From: Bordetella parapertussis
GTDB lineage: Bacteria; Pseudomonadota; Gammaproteobacteria; Burkholderiales; SG8-39
Assembly: GCA_945869935.1 (NCBI GenBank)
Contig: CAMBSA010000034.1
Coordinates: 1-10,054, forward strand
DNA: 10,054 bases
Direction: 5' to 3'
Under the pieces are notes generated by a model. It was not told the DNA's origin and ran no database searches. It saw only the letters and a program-made list of their open reading frames with translations. The position numbers and the translations under genes were made by a program. Position 1 is the stretch's first letter. Every line of letters begins with the position of its first letter. Shown one piece after another: positions 1 through 8,008 of this stretch.

Positions 1-93
1 TCAACGGGTGGGGCGATTGGAACTTGATCAGCGCTTCCATAGGAAACGCGCGGCGCGCTCAGGCGCTTCCCGGTTTCCTCTCGGTTACCTCTC
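1..93. other. Non-coding stretch downstream of gatB
   Basis: No convincing gene is seen here. Its most visible structure is a perfect inverted repeat, AGGAAAC at 41-47 and GTTTCCT at 73-79, enclosing a possible inner GCGC/GCGC stem (55-58 and 63-66). The repeat starts about 15 nt beyond the gatB stop in the direction of gatB transcription. No T-run follows it on the minus strand, so it is not a classical intrinsic terminator. It could be a weak terminator or a 3'-end stabilising hairpin. GCGCTTCC occurs twice, at 31-38 and 63-70. Confidence 0.4.
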
Positions 94-1560
94 TCAGGCG
101 CCGAGCTTTTTGCGGAATATCTCGTTCAGGACCGCGGGGTTTCCCTTACCCTTGGTGGCCTTCATCGCCTGACCGACAAGCGCATTGAGCGCTTTTTCCT
201 TGCCGGCGCGGAATTCCTCGACCGACTTCGGATTCGCCGCGATCACGGATTCCACGATGCCCTCAAGCTCGCCGGTGTCGGAGATCTGCTTCATGCCGCG
301 CGAGGCGATGATCGCATCGACCGCGCCCTCGCCCGCACCACCCTCGCCGTCGCCCTTCCAGAGCGCATCGAACACATCCTTGGCCATCTTGCCCGAGAGC
401 GTGTTGTCCCGGACGCGCGCGACGAGCGCTCCAAGCCCGGCACTGGACACCGGCGTCTGCGCGATATCCAGGCCGTCGCGGTTGAGCGCACCGGCCAGCT
501 CCACCGTCACCCAATTGGCGCACTGCTTGGCGGCGGCGGCCCCAAGGCGTTGCACCATGTCCTCAAAGTACGCCGCGGTCTCGCGCGACTGCGTGAGCTG
601 CCCGGCGTCGTAGGGCGAAAGCCCATACTCGCCCATATAACGCTCCCGTTTGGCCGCCGGCAGTTCGGTCATCTCCGATTTCACCCGCTCGATCCATGAC
701 TCGCTCACTTCCAGCGGCAGCAGGTCAGGGTCGGGGAAGTAGCGGTAGTCATGCGCATCCTCCTTCGAGCGCATCGCGCGCGTCCTGCCCGTATCGGCAT
801 CGAACAGCACGGTTGCCTGCTGGATCCTTCCGCCATCCTCGAGCGTCTCGATCTGCCATTGCACTTCGTAATCGATCGCCTGCTGCAGGAAACGGAAGGA
901 GTTGAGGTTCTTGATCTCGCGCCGGGTTCCCAGCGGCGTGCCCGGCCGTCGCACGGACACGTTGGCATCGCAGCGGAACGAACCCTCCTGCATGTTTCCG
1001 TCGCAGATGCCGATCCAGCGAACGAGGCTGTGCAGCGCCCGCGCATACGCCACCGCTTCTTCCGAAGAACACATGTCGGGTTCGGACACGATTTCCAGAA
1101 GCGGCGTGCCCGCACGGTTCAGGTCGATGCCGGACATGCCCTGCCCGAGCTCGCCCGCGCCCTCGTGCAGCGACTTGCCCGCGTCCTCCTCGAGGTGCGC
1201 ACGCGTGAGGCGCACCGTCTTCTCGCCGTCCTTCGTTGCGATCGTGATCGTGCCGCCCTGCACCACCGGAATCTCGAACTGGCTGATCTGGTAGCCCTTG
1301 GGCAGATCGGGATAGAAGTTGTTCTTGCGCGCGAACACCGAGCGGCGGTGGATCGTCGCGCCCACCGCGAGGCCGAAGCGGATGGCGCGTTCGACCGCAC
1401 CGCGGTTGGCCACCGGCAGCACGCCCGGCAACGCGATATCCACTGCGCTCGCCTGCACGTTCGGCTCCGCGCCGAACGCCGTCGACGCGCCGGAGAAGAT
1501 CTTGGACTGCGTGGAGAGTTGCGTGTGCGTCTCCAGGCCGATGACGATTTCCCAGCTCAT
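94..1560 (-). CDS. gatB: Aspartyl/glutamyl-tRNA(Asn/Gln) amidotransferase subunit B
   Basis: GatB is the tRNA-binding and kinase subunit of the cytoplasmic GatCAB complex. It phosphorylates the side chain of Glu-tRNA(Gln) or Asp-tRNA(Asn) so that ammonia from GatA can amidate it. The 488-residue product has the family's usual length. The N-terminal hallmark [10 protein letters not shown] is at residues 6-15, the [14 protein letters not shown] segment is typical of the family, and DYRYFPDPD is at 271-279. The C-terminal part (about 340-488) fits the helical and YqeY-like tail, ending [16 protein letters not shown]. The ATG directly follows the gatA TAG (TAGATG), and a GGGGG run at 1566-1570 in the end of gatA can serve as ribosome binding site, so translation is probably coupled to gatA. 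It is the last gene of gatCAB here. Whether the main substrate is Asn- or Gln-tRNA cannot be told from this window. Confidence 0.97.
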   Translation of the reverse strand: MSWEIVIGLETHTQLSTQSKIFSGASTAFGAEPNVQASAVDIALPGVLPVANRGAVERAIRFGLAVGATIHRRSVFARKNNFYPDLPKGYQISQFEIPVVQGGTITIATKDGEKTVRLTRAHLEEDAGKSLHEGAGELGQGMSGIDLNRAGTPLLEIVSEPDMCSSEEAVAYARALHSLVRWIGICDGNMQEGSFRCDANVSVRRPGTPLGTRREIKNLNSFRFLQQAIDYEVQWQIETLEDGGRIQQATVLFDADTGRTRAMRSKEDAHDYRYFPDPDLLPLEVSESWIERVKSEMTELPAAKRERYMGEYGLSPYDAGQLTQSRETAAYFEDMVQRLGAAAAKQCANWVTVELAGALNRDGLDIAQTPVSSAGLGALVARVRDNTLSGKMAKDVFDALWKGDGEGGAGEGAVDAIIASRGMKQISDTGELEGIVESVIAANPKSVEEFRAGKEKALNALVGQAMKATKGKGNPAVLNEIFRKKLGA

Positions 1561-3048
1561 CTATGCCCCCATCCCCGCGGGCGCGCGCCTGTGCCAGTCG
1601 GTGGCGCGCTGGTAATGATGCGCCGCGCGCAGCATGCCGCCCTCGGCGAAGTAGTTGCCGACCGCGTGCAGGCCCACCGGCAGGCCGCTGTCGAAGCCAC
1701 AGGGAATCGACAGCGCGGGCAGGCCCGCGAGGTTTGCGGGTACGGTATAGATGTCGTTGAAGTACATCTTCGCCGGGTCGGATGTTTTCGCGCCGATGTC
1801 GAACGCAACTGTCGGCGAGGTCGGTCCCATGATCAGGTCGCACACCTTGAACGCCTGCTCGAAGTCCTGCGCAATCAGGCGGCGCACGCGCTGCGCCTGC
1901 AGGTAATAGGCATCGTAGTAGCCGTGCGAAAGAACATACGCCCCGATCAGGATCCGCCGCTTCACCTCTGCACCGAACCCCTGCGCGCGGGTCTTGCAGT
2001 ACATGTCCTGCAGGTCATCGTATTCGGGCGCGCGATAACCGTAGCGCACACCGTCGTAACGGGAGAGGTTGGAGGACGCCTCTGCCGGCGCAATCACGTA
2101 GTACGCCGGCACCGACAGCCCGGAATTGGGAAGCGAGATGTCCACCAGTGTCGCGCCGAGCCTTTCGAACTCGGCGAGCGCCGCGCGTACCGCGGACTCG
2201 GTGTCGCCCGACAGGCCCGCGCCGAAGTGCTCCTTGGGAACCCCGATGCGAAGCCCCGCAAGCGGCTTGCCCGATGCAGCTCCAGCGGTCCAGGGCGCAT
2301 CGAGGTCCTTCACATAGTCCTCGGAGGCACGTTCGCTCGAGGTGGAGTCTCGGGTGTCGAAGCCCGCCATGCAGGTGAGCAGGATCGCGAGGTCTTCCGC
2401 ACTCTTTGCCATCGGGCCACCCTGGTCGAGGCTCGATGCGTAGGCGATCATCCCGTAGCGCGACACGCGCCCGTAGGTCGGCTTGATGCCCGATATGCCC
2501 GACAGCGCCGCCGGCTGGCGGATCGAGCCGCCGGTGTCGGTGCCGGTGGCCGCCGGCGCGAGACGCGCGGCGATCGCGCACGCCGAGCCGCCCGATGAAC
2601 CGCCCGGAACCTTGGCCGTATCCCAGGGATTCTTCACCGGGCCGTACCAGGACGATTCGTTCGACGAACCCATCGCGAATTCGTCCATGTTGGTCTTGCC
2701 AAGCATCACCGCGCCCGCCTCGTTGAAGCGCTCGATCACATGCGCGTCATAGGGCGAGATGAAATTGGACAGCATCTTCGAACCGCAACTGGTGAGCCAG
2801 CCGCGGGTGCAGAAGATGTCCTTGTGAGCGACCGGAATCCCGGTGAGCGGACCGGCTTCGCCGCGCGCGATGCGTTCATCGGCGGCGCGCGCGAGCGCAA
2901 GACTACGGTCCGCATCAAAGGTGATGAATGCGTTCAGCGACGGATTCAGGCTCTCGATGCGCGACAGGAACAGCTTTGTCAGTTCGGCGCTGGAAATGCG
3001 CTTCGACGCAAGCGCGCCGGCGAGTTCTTTGAGGGATGCTTGGATCAT
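1561..3048 (-). CDS. gatA: Aspartyl/glutamyl-tRNA(Asn/Gln) amidotransferase subunit A
   Basis: GatA is the glutaminase subunit of GatCAB. It hydrolyses glutamine and passes ammonia to the GatB active site. The 495-residue protein is a full-length amidase-signature enzyme. The catalytic Ser-cisSer-Lys triad can be placed by motif: Lys76 in PVAHKDIF, Ser151 in GGSSGGSA, and the nucleophile Ser175 in [11 protein letters not shown], with the 24-residue Ser-Ser spacing known from the family. The N-terminus ([13 protein letters not shown]) matches the usual GatA start, so the ATG at 3048 is the likely start. However, the 20 nt upstream show no clear Shine-Dalgarno and instead carry tandem GTGCTCG-type heptamers (on the plus strand). 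Translation may depend on gatC upstream or on leaderless-like or weak initiation. The gene follows gatC by 75 bp and abuts gatB. Confidence 0.97.
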   Translation of the reverse strand: MIQASLKELAGALASKRISSAELTKLFLSRIESLNPSLNAFITFDADRSLALARAADERIARGEAGPLTGIPVAHKDIFCTRGWLTSCGSKMLSNFISPYDAHVIERFNEAGAVMLGKTNMDEFAMGSSNESSWYGPVKNPWDTAKVPGGSSGGSACAIAARLAPAATGTDTGGSIRQPAALSGISGIKPTYGRVSRYGMIAYASSLDQGGPMAKSAEDLAILLTCMAGFDTRDSTSSERASEDYVKDLDAPWTAGAASGKPLAGLRIGVPKEHFGAGLSGDTESAVRAALAEFERLGATLVDISLPNSGLSVPAYYVIAPAEASSNLSRYDGVRYGYRAPEYDDLQDMYCKTRAQGFGAEVKRRILIGAYVLSHGYYDAYYLQAQRVRRLIAQDFEQAFKVCDLIMGPTSPTVAFDIGAKTSDPAKMYFNDIYTVPANLAGLPALSIPCGFDSGLPVGLHAVGNYFAEGGMLRAAHHYQRATDWHRRAPAGMGA

Positions 3049-3053
3049 GAATT

Positions 3054-3074
3054 GTGCTCGGTGCTCGGTGCACG
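3054..3074. repeat. Three tandem heptamers in the gatC-gatA gap
   Basis: On the plus strand GTGCTCG occurs at 3054-3060 and 3061-3067, followed by GTGCACG (one mismatch) at 3068-3074. The array begins 6 bp upstream of the gatA start codon and occupies the place where its ribosome binding site would be expected. On the mRNA strand it reads as repeats of CGAGCAC. The function is unknown. Confidence 0.7.
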
Positions 3075-3080
3075 ATGGTG

Positions 3081-3109
3081 GGCGCAGGCGCCGGCCGGGC
3101 GGCTGCGCC
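3081..3109 (-). other. Strong GC hairpin between gatC and gatA
   Basis: GGCGCAG at 3081-3087 pairs perfectly with CTGCGCC at 3103-3109. Inside, after a single mismatch (3088/3102), CGCC at 3089-3092 pairs with GGCG at 3098-3101, leaving a 5-nt loop. No T-run follows on the minus strand, and gatA must be expressed downstream, so a full terminator is unlikely. In the gatCAB mRNA this would be a stable stem about 32 nt before the gatA AUG, possibly affecting processing, stability or the ratio of subunits. The role is inferred only from position. Confidence 0.5.
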
Positions 3110-3123
3110 TTCGCCGTGCGTTG

Positions 3124-3411
3124 CTACTCGATTACCTTGGGAACCAGGTACAGGCCGGCTTCAACCTTGGGCGCGACCGCCTGAAACTGCGCACGTCGGT
3201 CGGTCTCGGTGACGACATCCTCACGCAGCCGCAAAGCCAGGTCGCCCGCATGCAACATCGGTTCGATATTGGTCGTATCCACCGCCCGCAACTGCTCGAT
3301 CAGGCCGAAAACATCATTGAGCTTGGACTGCACCTCGCCGGCCTCGGCCGGGGTGGTCTCGATTCGCGCCAGCAAGGCGATCCTGCGGACGTCTTCCAAA
3401 GAGAGAGGCAA
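3124..3411 (-). CDS. gatC: Aspartyl/glutamyl-tRNA(Asn/Gln) amidotransferase subunit C
   Basis: GatC is the small subunit that wraps around the GatA-GatB interface and stabilises the amidotransferase. The 95-residue product has the family's length and its typical opening, [17 protein letters not shown], and ending, [11 protein letters not shown]. The start is TTG at 3411-3409. Reading upstream in the same frame meets a TAA (3450-3448) without any ATG or GTG, and a later start would remove the conserved helix, so the TTG start is well supported. A weak purine stretch (GGGAAAA) lies about 7 nt upstream. It is the first gene of gatCAB, divergent from mreB, and probably transcribed from the perfect -10 hexamer 36 bp upstream. 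Confidence 0.95.
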   Translation of the reverse strand: MPLSLEDVRRIALLARIETTPAEAGEVQSKLNDVFGLIEQLRAVDTTNIEPMLHAGDLALRLREDVVTETDRRAQFQAVAPKVEAGLYLVPKVIE

Positions 3412-3416
3412 GGTAA

Positions 3417-4559
<1,143 letters not shown>

Positions 4560-4599
4560 TCATCTGGGGAGTGAGGGGATCCGGCTCATGCCACGCTTG

Positions 4600-4641
4600 C
4601 GCTCCCCGGTTTTCCGCTCTCCGGATTCCGCGTTCCGCGCC
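4600..4641. repeat. Degenerate 7-bp tandem repeat in the mreB-mreC gap
   Basis: Six consecutive heptamers can be laid out from 4600: CGCTCCC, CGGTTTT, CCGCTCT, CCGGATT, CCGCGTT, CCGCGCC, with loose consensus CCGCNTT. The array ends 2 bp before the mreC ATG, and no Shine-Dalgarno is visible there. Its left half (4599-4615) matches 63-78, downstream of gatB, with one substitution and one single-base indel. It may belong to a family of degenerate intergenic repeats of this genome. Confidence 0.55.
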
Positions 4642-4643
4642 TG

Positions 4644-5561
4644 ATGGATCTCCAGCCGCCTGCGTTTTTCAACCGCGGCCCCGCTCCACGAGTACGCCTG
4701 ACGTTCTTCGTTGCCCTGTCCGTTCTCCTGATGGTGCTTGACGCGCGCTTCCATTACGCCGAATCGCTGCGCCAGGTGCTGGCGCTGGTCGCCTATCCTC
4801 TGCAACGCGTCGCGCTTGCGCCGGTACAGGCGGGCGAAGCGGTGTCGGATTTCTTCACCTCGCAGAACGCGCTCACGCGCGAGAACGATGCACTGCGCGC
4901 GAAGCAGCTCCAGGCCGCGAAGGACCTCACCACGCTCGATGCGCTCGCGGCCGAAAACGCGCAACTGCGCCGCCTGCTCGATGCACGCCAGCGCGTGCCA
5001 CGCAAATCCGCGTTCGCGGAAATCCTCTATTCCGGGCGCGATCCGTTTTCTCGCAAGGTCGTGGTTGACCGCGGCGCGAACGACGGCGTGCAGCTCGGCG
5101 GCCCGGTGATCGACGATGTCGGCGTGATCGGCCAGGTCACCCGCGTGCATCCTCTGCTCTCGGAGGTGACTCTCATCACCGACAAGGACCAGGCGATCCC
5201 GGTGCAGGTGGTGAGGAACGGCCTGCGGGGTGTGGCCTACGGCTCGGGCGACGGCACCACGCTCGACCTTCGCTACATGGCGGCCAACGCCGACGTGCAG
5301 TCGGGCGATACGCTCGTCACCTCCGGCATCGACGGCATCTACCCGCCGGGCCTGCCGGTGGCGCGCGTGGCGAAGGTCGAGCGCGACGCCGCCTACGCGT
5401 TCGCCAAGATCTCCTGCAACCCGGCGGCGGGCACCGACACGCATCGCCAGGTGCTGCTGCTGTCGCAGGACGACGGCCTCGCCTTGCAACCGCCGCAGAC
5501 CGACCCGGCCGCCGTGCAAAAATCCTCCAAGGCGCGCCGCGTGCGCCGTCGCGACGGCTGA
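4644..5561 (+). CDS. mreC: Rod shape-determining protein MreC
   Basis: MreC is a bitopic inner-membrane protein whose periplasmic part binds and activates PBP2 in the elongasome. The 305-residue product shows the family layout: a short cytoplasmic start rich in Pro (DLQPPAFFNRGP), one membrane segment at about 17-34, a predicted coiled coil at about 78-115 (ENDALRAKQLQAAKDL and following), and a two-barrel beta domain to about residue 280 that includes SGRDPFSRKVVVDRGANDGV. A basic tail (KSSKARRVRRRDG) ends the protein. The ATG at 4644 gives the start expected for betaproteobacterial MreC, but no Shine-Dalgarno precedes it. The upstream bases are the heptamer array. mreD follows 10 bp after the stop. 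Confidence 0.96.
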   Translation: MDLQPPAFFNRGPAPRVRLTFFVALSVLLMVLDARFHYAESLRQVLALVAYPLQRVALAPVQAGEAVSDFFTSQNALTRENDALRAKQLQAAKDLTTLDALAAENAQLRRLLDARQRVPRKSAFAEILYSGRDPFSRKVVVDRGANDGVQLGGPVIDDVGVIGQVTRVHPLLSEVTLITDKDQAIPVQVVRNGLRGVAYGSGDGTTLDLRYMAANADVQSGDTLVTSGIDGIYPPGLPVARVAKVERDAAYAFAKISCNPAAGTDTHRQVLLLSQDDGLALQPPQTDPAAVQKSSKARRVRRRDG

Positions 5562-5565
5562 GGGA
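5561..5565 (+). promoter_or_regulatory. Ribosome binding site of mreD
   Basis: AGGGA overlaps the last base of the mreC TGA and lies 6 nt before the mreD ATG. This supports the start at 5572 and suggests coupling to mreC translation. Confidence 0.65.
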
Positions 5566-5571
5566 ATACGC

Positions 5572-6093
5572 ATGTCCTTCGACGACCGCCCGCAGCGAAT
5601 CCTTCTACCGGTCAACCCGCTGTTCGTCGGGATGACCCTGCTGTTCGCACTCCTGTTCAACCTGATGCCCTGGCGCGACACCACCGGCCTGCCCGATCTG
5701 GTCGCGCTGATCCTCGCCTTCTGGTGCGTGCGCGAGCCGCGCAAGATGGGTATCGGCTTCGCCTGGGTGCTCGGCCTGCTGATCGACGCCGCCAACGGCG
5801 CGCTGCTCGGCCAGCACGCCTTCGCCTATTCGGCGCTCGCCTTCGGCGCGATGGGACTGTCGCGACGCATCCTCTGGTTTCCGCTCTGGCAGCAGGCTAC
5901 GCACGTGTTCCTGCTGCTCTTCATGACGCAGTTCCTGATGCTCGCGGTGCGCATGGCCTCGGGCGCGAGCTTCCCCGGCGTGTTGTACTTCCTCGGCAGC
6001 GTCATTGCCGCCGCGCTCTGGCCGATTGCGAACGTGGTGCTGCTGGCACCGCAACGCCGCCCGCAAAATGTCGACGAGAACCGGCCGCTATGA
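5572..6093 (+). CDS. mreD: Rod shape-determining protein MreD
   Basis: MreD is a small polytopic inner-membrane protein that works with MreC in the elongasome. Its exact biochemical role is not settled. From the ATG at 5572 the product has 173 residues, normal for the family. The reading frame is open further upstream inside mreC, but the good ribosome binding site and the family-like start (MSFDDRPQRILLPVNPLFVG) decide for 5572. About six hydrophobic segments are visible (roughly 14-34, 41-54, 60-80, 84-98, 108-127, 138-158). The conserved MreD stretch GLLIDAANGALLGQHAF is at 68-84. The short polar C-terminus overlaps the ATG of a possible mini-cistron (6090). Confidence 0.94.
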   Translation: MSFDDRPQRILLPVNPLFVGMTLLFALLFNLMPWRDTTGLPDLVALILAFWCVREPRKMGIGFAWVLGLLIDAANGALLGQHAFAYSALAFGAMGLSRRILWFPLWQQATHVFLLLFMTQFLMLAVRMASGASFPGVLYFLGSVIAAALWPIANVVLLAPQRRPQNVDENRPL

Positions 6094-6110
6094 CGCGCCC
6101 CGGCGAGTGA
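6090..6110 (+). other. Possible six-codon mini-cistron bridging mreD and mrdA
   Basis: ATG at 6090-6092 overlaps the mreD stop as ATGA and opens a six-codon frame (MTRPGE). This frame ends with TGA at 6108-6110, which overlaps the mrdA ATG as TGATG. The mrdA start has only a weak GGCGAG upstream, very close to the ATG, so relay by termination and re-initiation is conceivable. It may equally be chance: such short frames arise easily. Confidence 0.2.
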
Positions 6111-8008
6111 TGCAGATACACGACACCGAACGCGAGTTGCACCGATTCCAGGTCCGCGTCGGCATCGCCGCCGCGGTGGTGCTGACCTCGTTCGGCCTGC
6201 TGCTCGGACGCTTCATCTACCTGCAGGTGGTGCAGTACGAGATCTACCAGGCCAAGGCGGAAGACAACCGCATCTCGATCGTTCCGATTGCGCCCAACCG
6301 CGGCAACATCGTCGACCGCAATGGTGCGGTGCTCGCGCGCAATTACGCCGCCTACACGCTCGAACTTGCGCCGCGCAAGGTGCCCGATGTCGAACAGACG
6401 ATCAGCGATCTAGAGAAGATCATCGACATCCGCCCGCAGGACCGCACCCGGTTCCGCCGGCTGATGATCGAGGCCAAGGGCGCCGAGACCCTGCCGATTC
6501 GTACCCGCCTCACCGACGAGGAAGTCGCACGCTTCGCCGCCAACCGCTTCCGTTTTCCCGGCGTGGACATCCGCGCACGGCTGTTCCGCGACTATCCCAA
6601 CGGAGAATTCGCCTCGCACGTGCTCGGTTACATCGGACGGATCAACGACCGCGACCTGGAGAAAATCACCGCCGACGGACTCGGTGCCAACTACAAGGGC
6701 ACCGACCACCTCGGCAAGACCGGCATCGAGCAGAGCTACGAGCGCGACCTGCACGGCCTCACCGGCTACGAGCAGGTCGAAGTCGATGCCGCCGGACGCG
6801 GCGTGCGTACGCTCTCGCGCACCGCGCCCACACCCGGCAACTCGCTCGGCCTGACCATCGACATCCAGCTGCAGGGCATCGCCGAGACCGCGTTCGGCGC
6901 GCGCCGCGGAGCGATGGTGGCGATCGAGCCCTCTACCGGCGAGGTGATCGCCTTCGTCTCCAGACCGGGGTTCGATCCGAACCTCTTTGTCGAAGGCATC
7001 GACAGCGCGAGCTGGGCGGAGCTCAACAACTCCCCCGACCGGCCGCTCAACAACCGCGCGCTCACCGGCGTGTATCCGCCCGGCTCGACCTTCAAGCCCT
7101 ACATGGCGATCGCGGCGCTGGAACTGGGCAAGCGCACCGCGACGCAGACCATCCAGGACCCGGGCTATTTCATGTTTGGTGGCCGGCGTTTTCGCGATTC
7201 CAAACCCACCGGGCACGGCACGGTCGACCTGTACAAATCCATCGTCGTGTCCTCCGACACCTACTACTACCAGCTCGCCAACGACATGGGCATCGACGCG
7301 ATCGCGGGCTACATGAAGAACTTCGGCTTCGGCGCGCGCACCGGCATCGACCTCGAAGGGGAGGCGATGGGCGTGCTGCCCTCGCCCGAATGGAAGGTGA
7401 AGCGCTTTCGCAAGCCCGAGCAGCAGAAGTGGTACGCGGGCGAAACCATCTCGATCGGCATCGGTCAGGGCTACAACTCCTACACTCCGATCCAGATTGC
7501 CACCGCGATGGCCACGCTCGCGAACAACGGCACGATGTACAAGCCGCACCTCGTGCGCTATATCGAGAACGTCAAGACCGGCGAGCGCCGCTACATCGAG
7601 CCCGAACTCGTGCGCTCGGTGCAGATCAAGCCCGAGTACCTCGAGCTGGTCAAACGCGCGATGGTCGGGGTCAACAAGGAAGGCACCGGCGCGCGCGTCT
7701 TCGCCGGCGCCGAGTACACCAGCGGCGGCAAGACCGGCACAGCGCAGGTGATCGGCATCAAGCAAAACGAGAAGTACGTCGAATCGAAGGTTGCCGAGCG
7801 CTTCCGCGACCATTCGCTGTTCATCGCCTTCGCCCCCGCCGACAGCCCGAAGCTCGCGCTCGCGGTGGTGGTGGAAAACGGCGGCTTCGGCGCGCGCGCC
7901 GCCGCGCCTATCGCGCGCGCGGTGCTCGACTACTACCTGCTCGGCAAGAAACCCCCGCCACCGGTGAAGGGCGCCGGCGACGACACCGCGGAGGAAGGCA
8001 GTGATTGA
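6110..8008 (+). CDS. mrdA: Penicillin-binding protein 2 (peptidoglycan D,D-transpeptidase)
   Basis: PBP2 is the class B transpeptidase of the elongasome. It crosslinks glycan strands made by RodA in the periplasm and is the target of mecillinam-type beta-lactams. With the ATG at 6110 the protein has 632 residues, close to the usual length, starting MQIHDTERELHRFQVRV as in betaproteobacterial relatives. The frame is open back to 6005, but that part lies inside mreD. A membrane anchor spans about 17-38, followed by the pedestal domain with APNRGNIVDRNGAVLA. The penicillin-binding motifs are intact: STFK with the active Ser326, S381-S-D383 (PBP2 form of SxN), and K541-T-G. The tail is Pro-rich then acidic. 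GTG at 6107 is an alternative start one codon earlier. The 3' end overlaps rodA by 8 bp. Confidence 0.97.
   Translation: MQIHDTERELHRFQVRVGIAAAVVLTSFGLLLGRFIYLQVVQYEIYQAKAEDNRISIVPIAPNRGNIVDRNGAVLARNYAAYTLELAPRKVPDVEQTISDLEKIIDIRPQDRTRFRRLMIEAKGAETLPIRTRLTDEEVARFAANRFRFPGVDIRARLFRDYPNGEFASHVLGYIGRINDRDLEKITADGLGANYKGTDHLGKTGIEQSYERDLHGLTGYEQVEVDAAGRGVRTLSRTAPTPGNSLGLTIDIQLQGIAETAFGARRGAMVAIEPSTGEVIAFVSRPGFDPNLFVEGIDSASWAELNNSPDRPLNNRALTGVYPPGSTFKPYMAIAALELGKRTATQTIQDPGYFMFGGRRFRDSKPTGHGTVDLYKSIVVSSDTYYYQLANDMGIDAIAGYMKNFGFGARTGIDLEGEAMGVLPSPEWKVKRFRKPEQQKWYAGETISIGIGQGYNSYTPIQIATAMATLANNGTMYKPHLVRYIENVKTGERRYIEPELVRSVQIKPEYLELVKRAMVGVNKEGTGARVFAGAEYTSGGKTGTAQVIGIKQNEKYVESKVAERFRDHSLFIAFAPADSPKLALAVVVENGGFGARAAAPIARAVLDYYLLGKKPPPPVKGAGDDTAEEGSD
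7990..7994 (+). promoter_or_regulatory. Ribosome binding site deciding the rodA GTG start
   Basis: GGAGG lies 6 nt before the GTG at 8001, within the end of mrdA. It is the best Shine-Dalgarno in the window and favours GTG over the first in-frame ATG, 17 codons later. Confidence 0.75.

Noticed and set aside
1..40. Possible start of a further minus-strand gene (ATG at 40-38, MEALIKFQSPHPL, running off the window)
   Set aside because: Only 13 codons are visible, there is no Shine-Dalgarno upstream and no family is recognised. It cannot be told from chance.
41..79. Intrinsic terminator after gatB
   Set aside because: The inverted repeat is real, but the 25-nt interior is long and no T-run follows on the minus strand, so I report it only as a dyad.
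751..2598. 615-codon open frame on the plus strand opposite gatB/gatA
   Set aside because: It lies antisense to two clear genes, has Arg/Ala/His-rich composition and shows no recognisable domain. Long antisense frames are expected in GC-rich DNA with strong third-position GC.
4560..5795. 411-codon open frame on the minus strand opposite mreC
   Set aside because: It is antisense to mreC and has no recognisable domain. Its repeated GERK-like end is only the translation of the heptamer array.
6005..6109. 35-residue N-terminal extension of PBP2
   Set aside because: It lies within the end of mreD, has unlikely composition (WCCWHR) and precedes the family-typical start at 6110.
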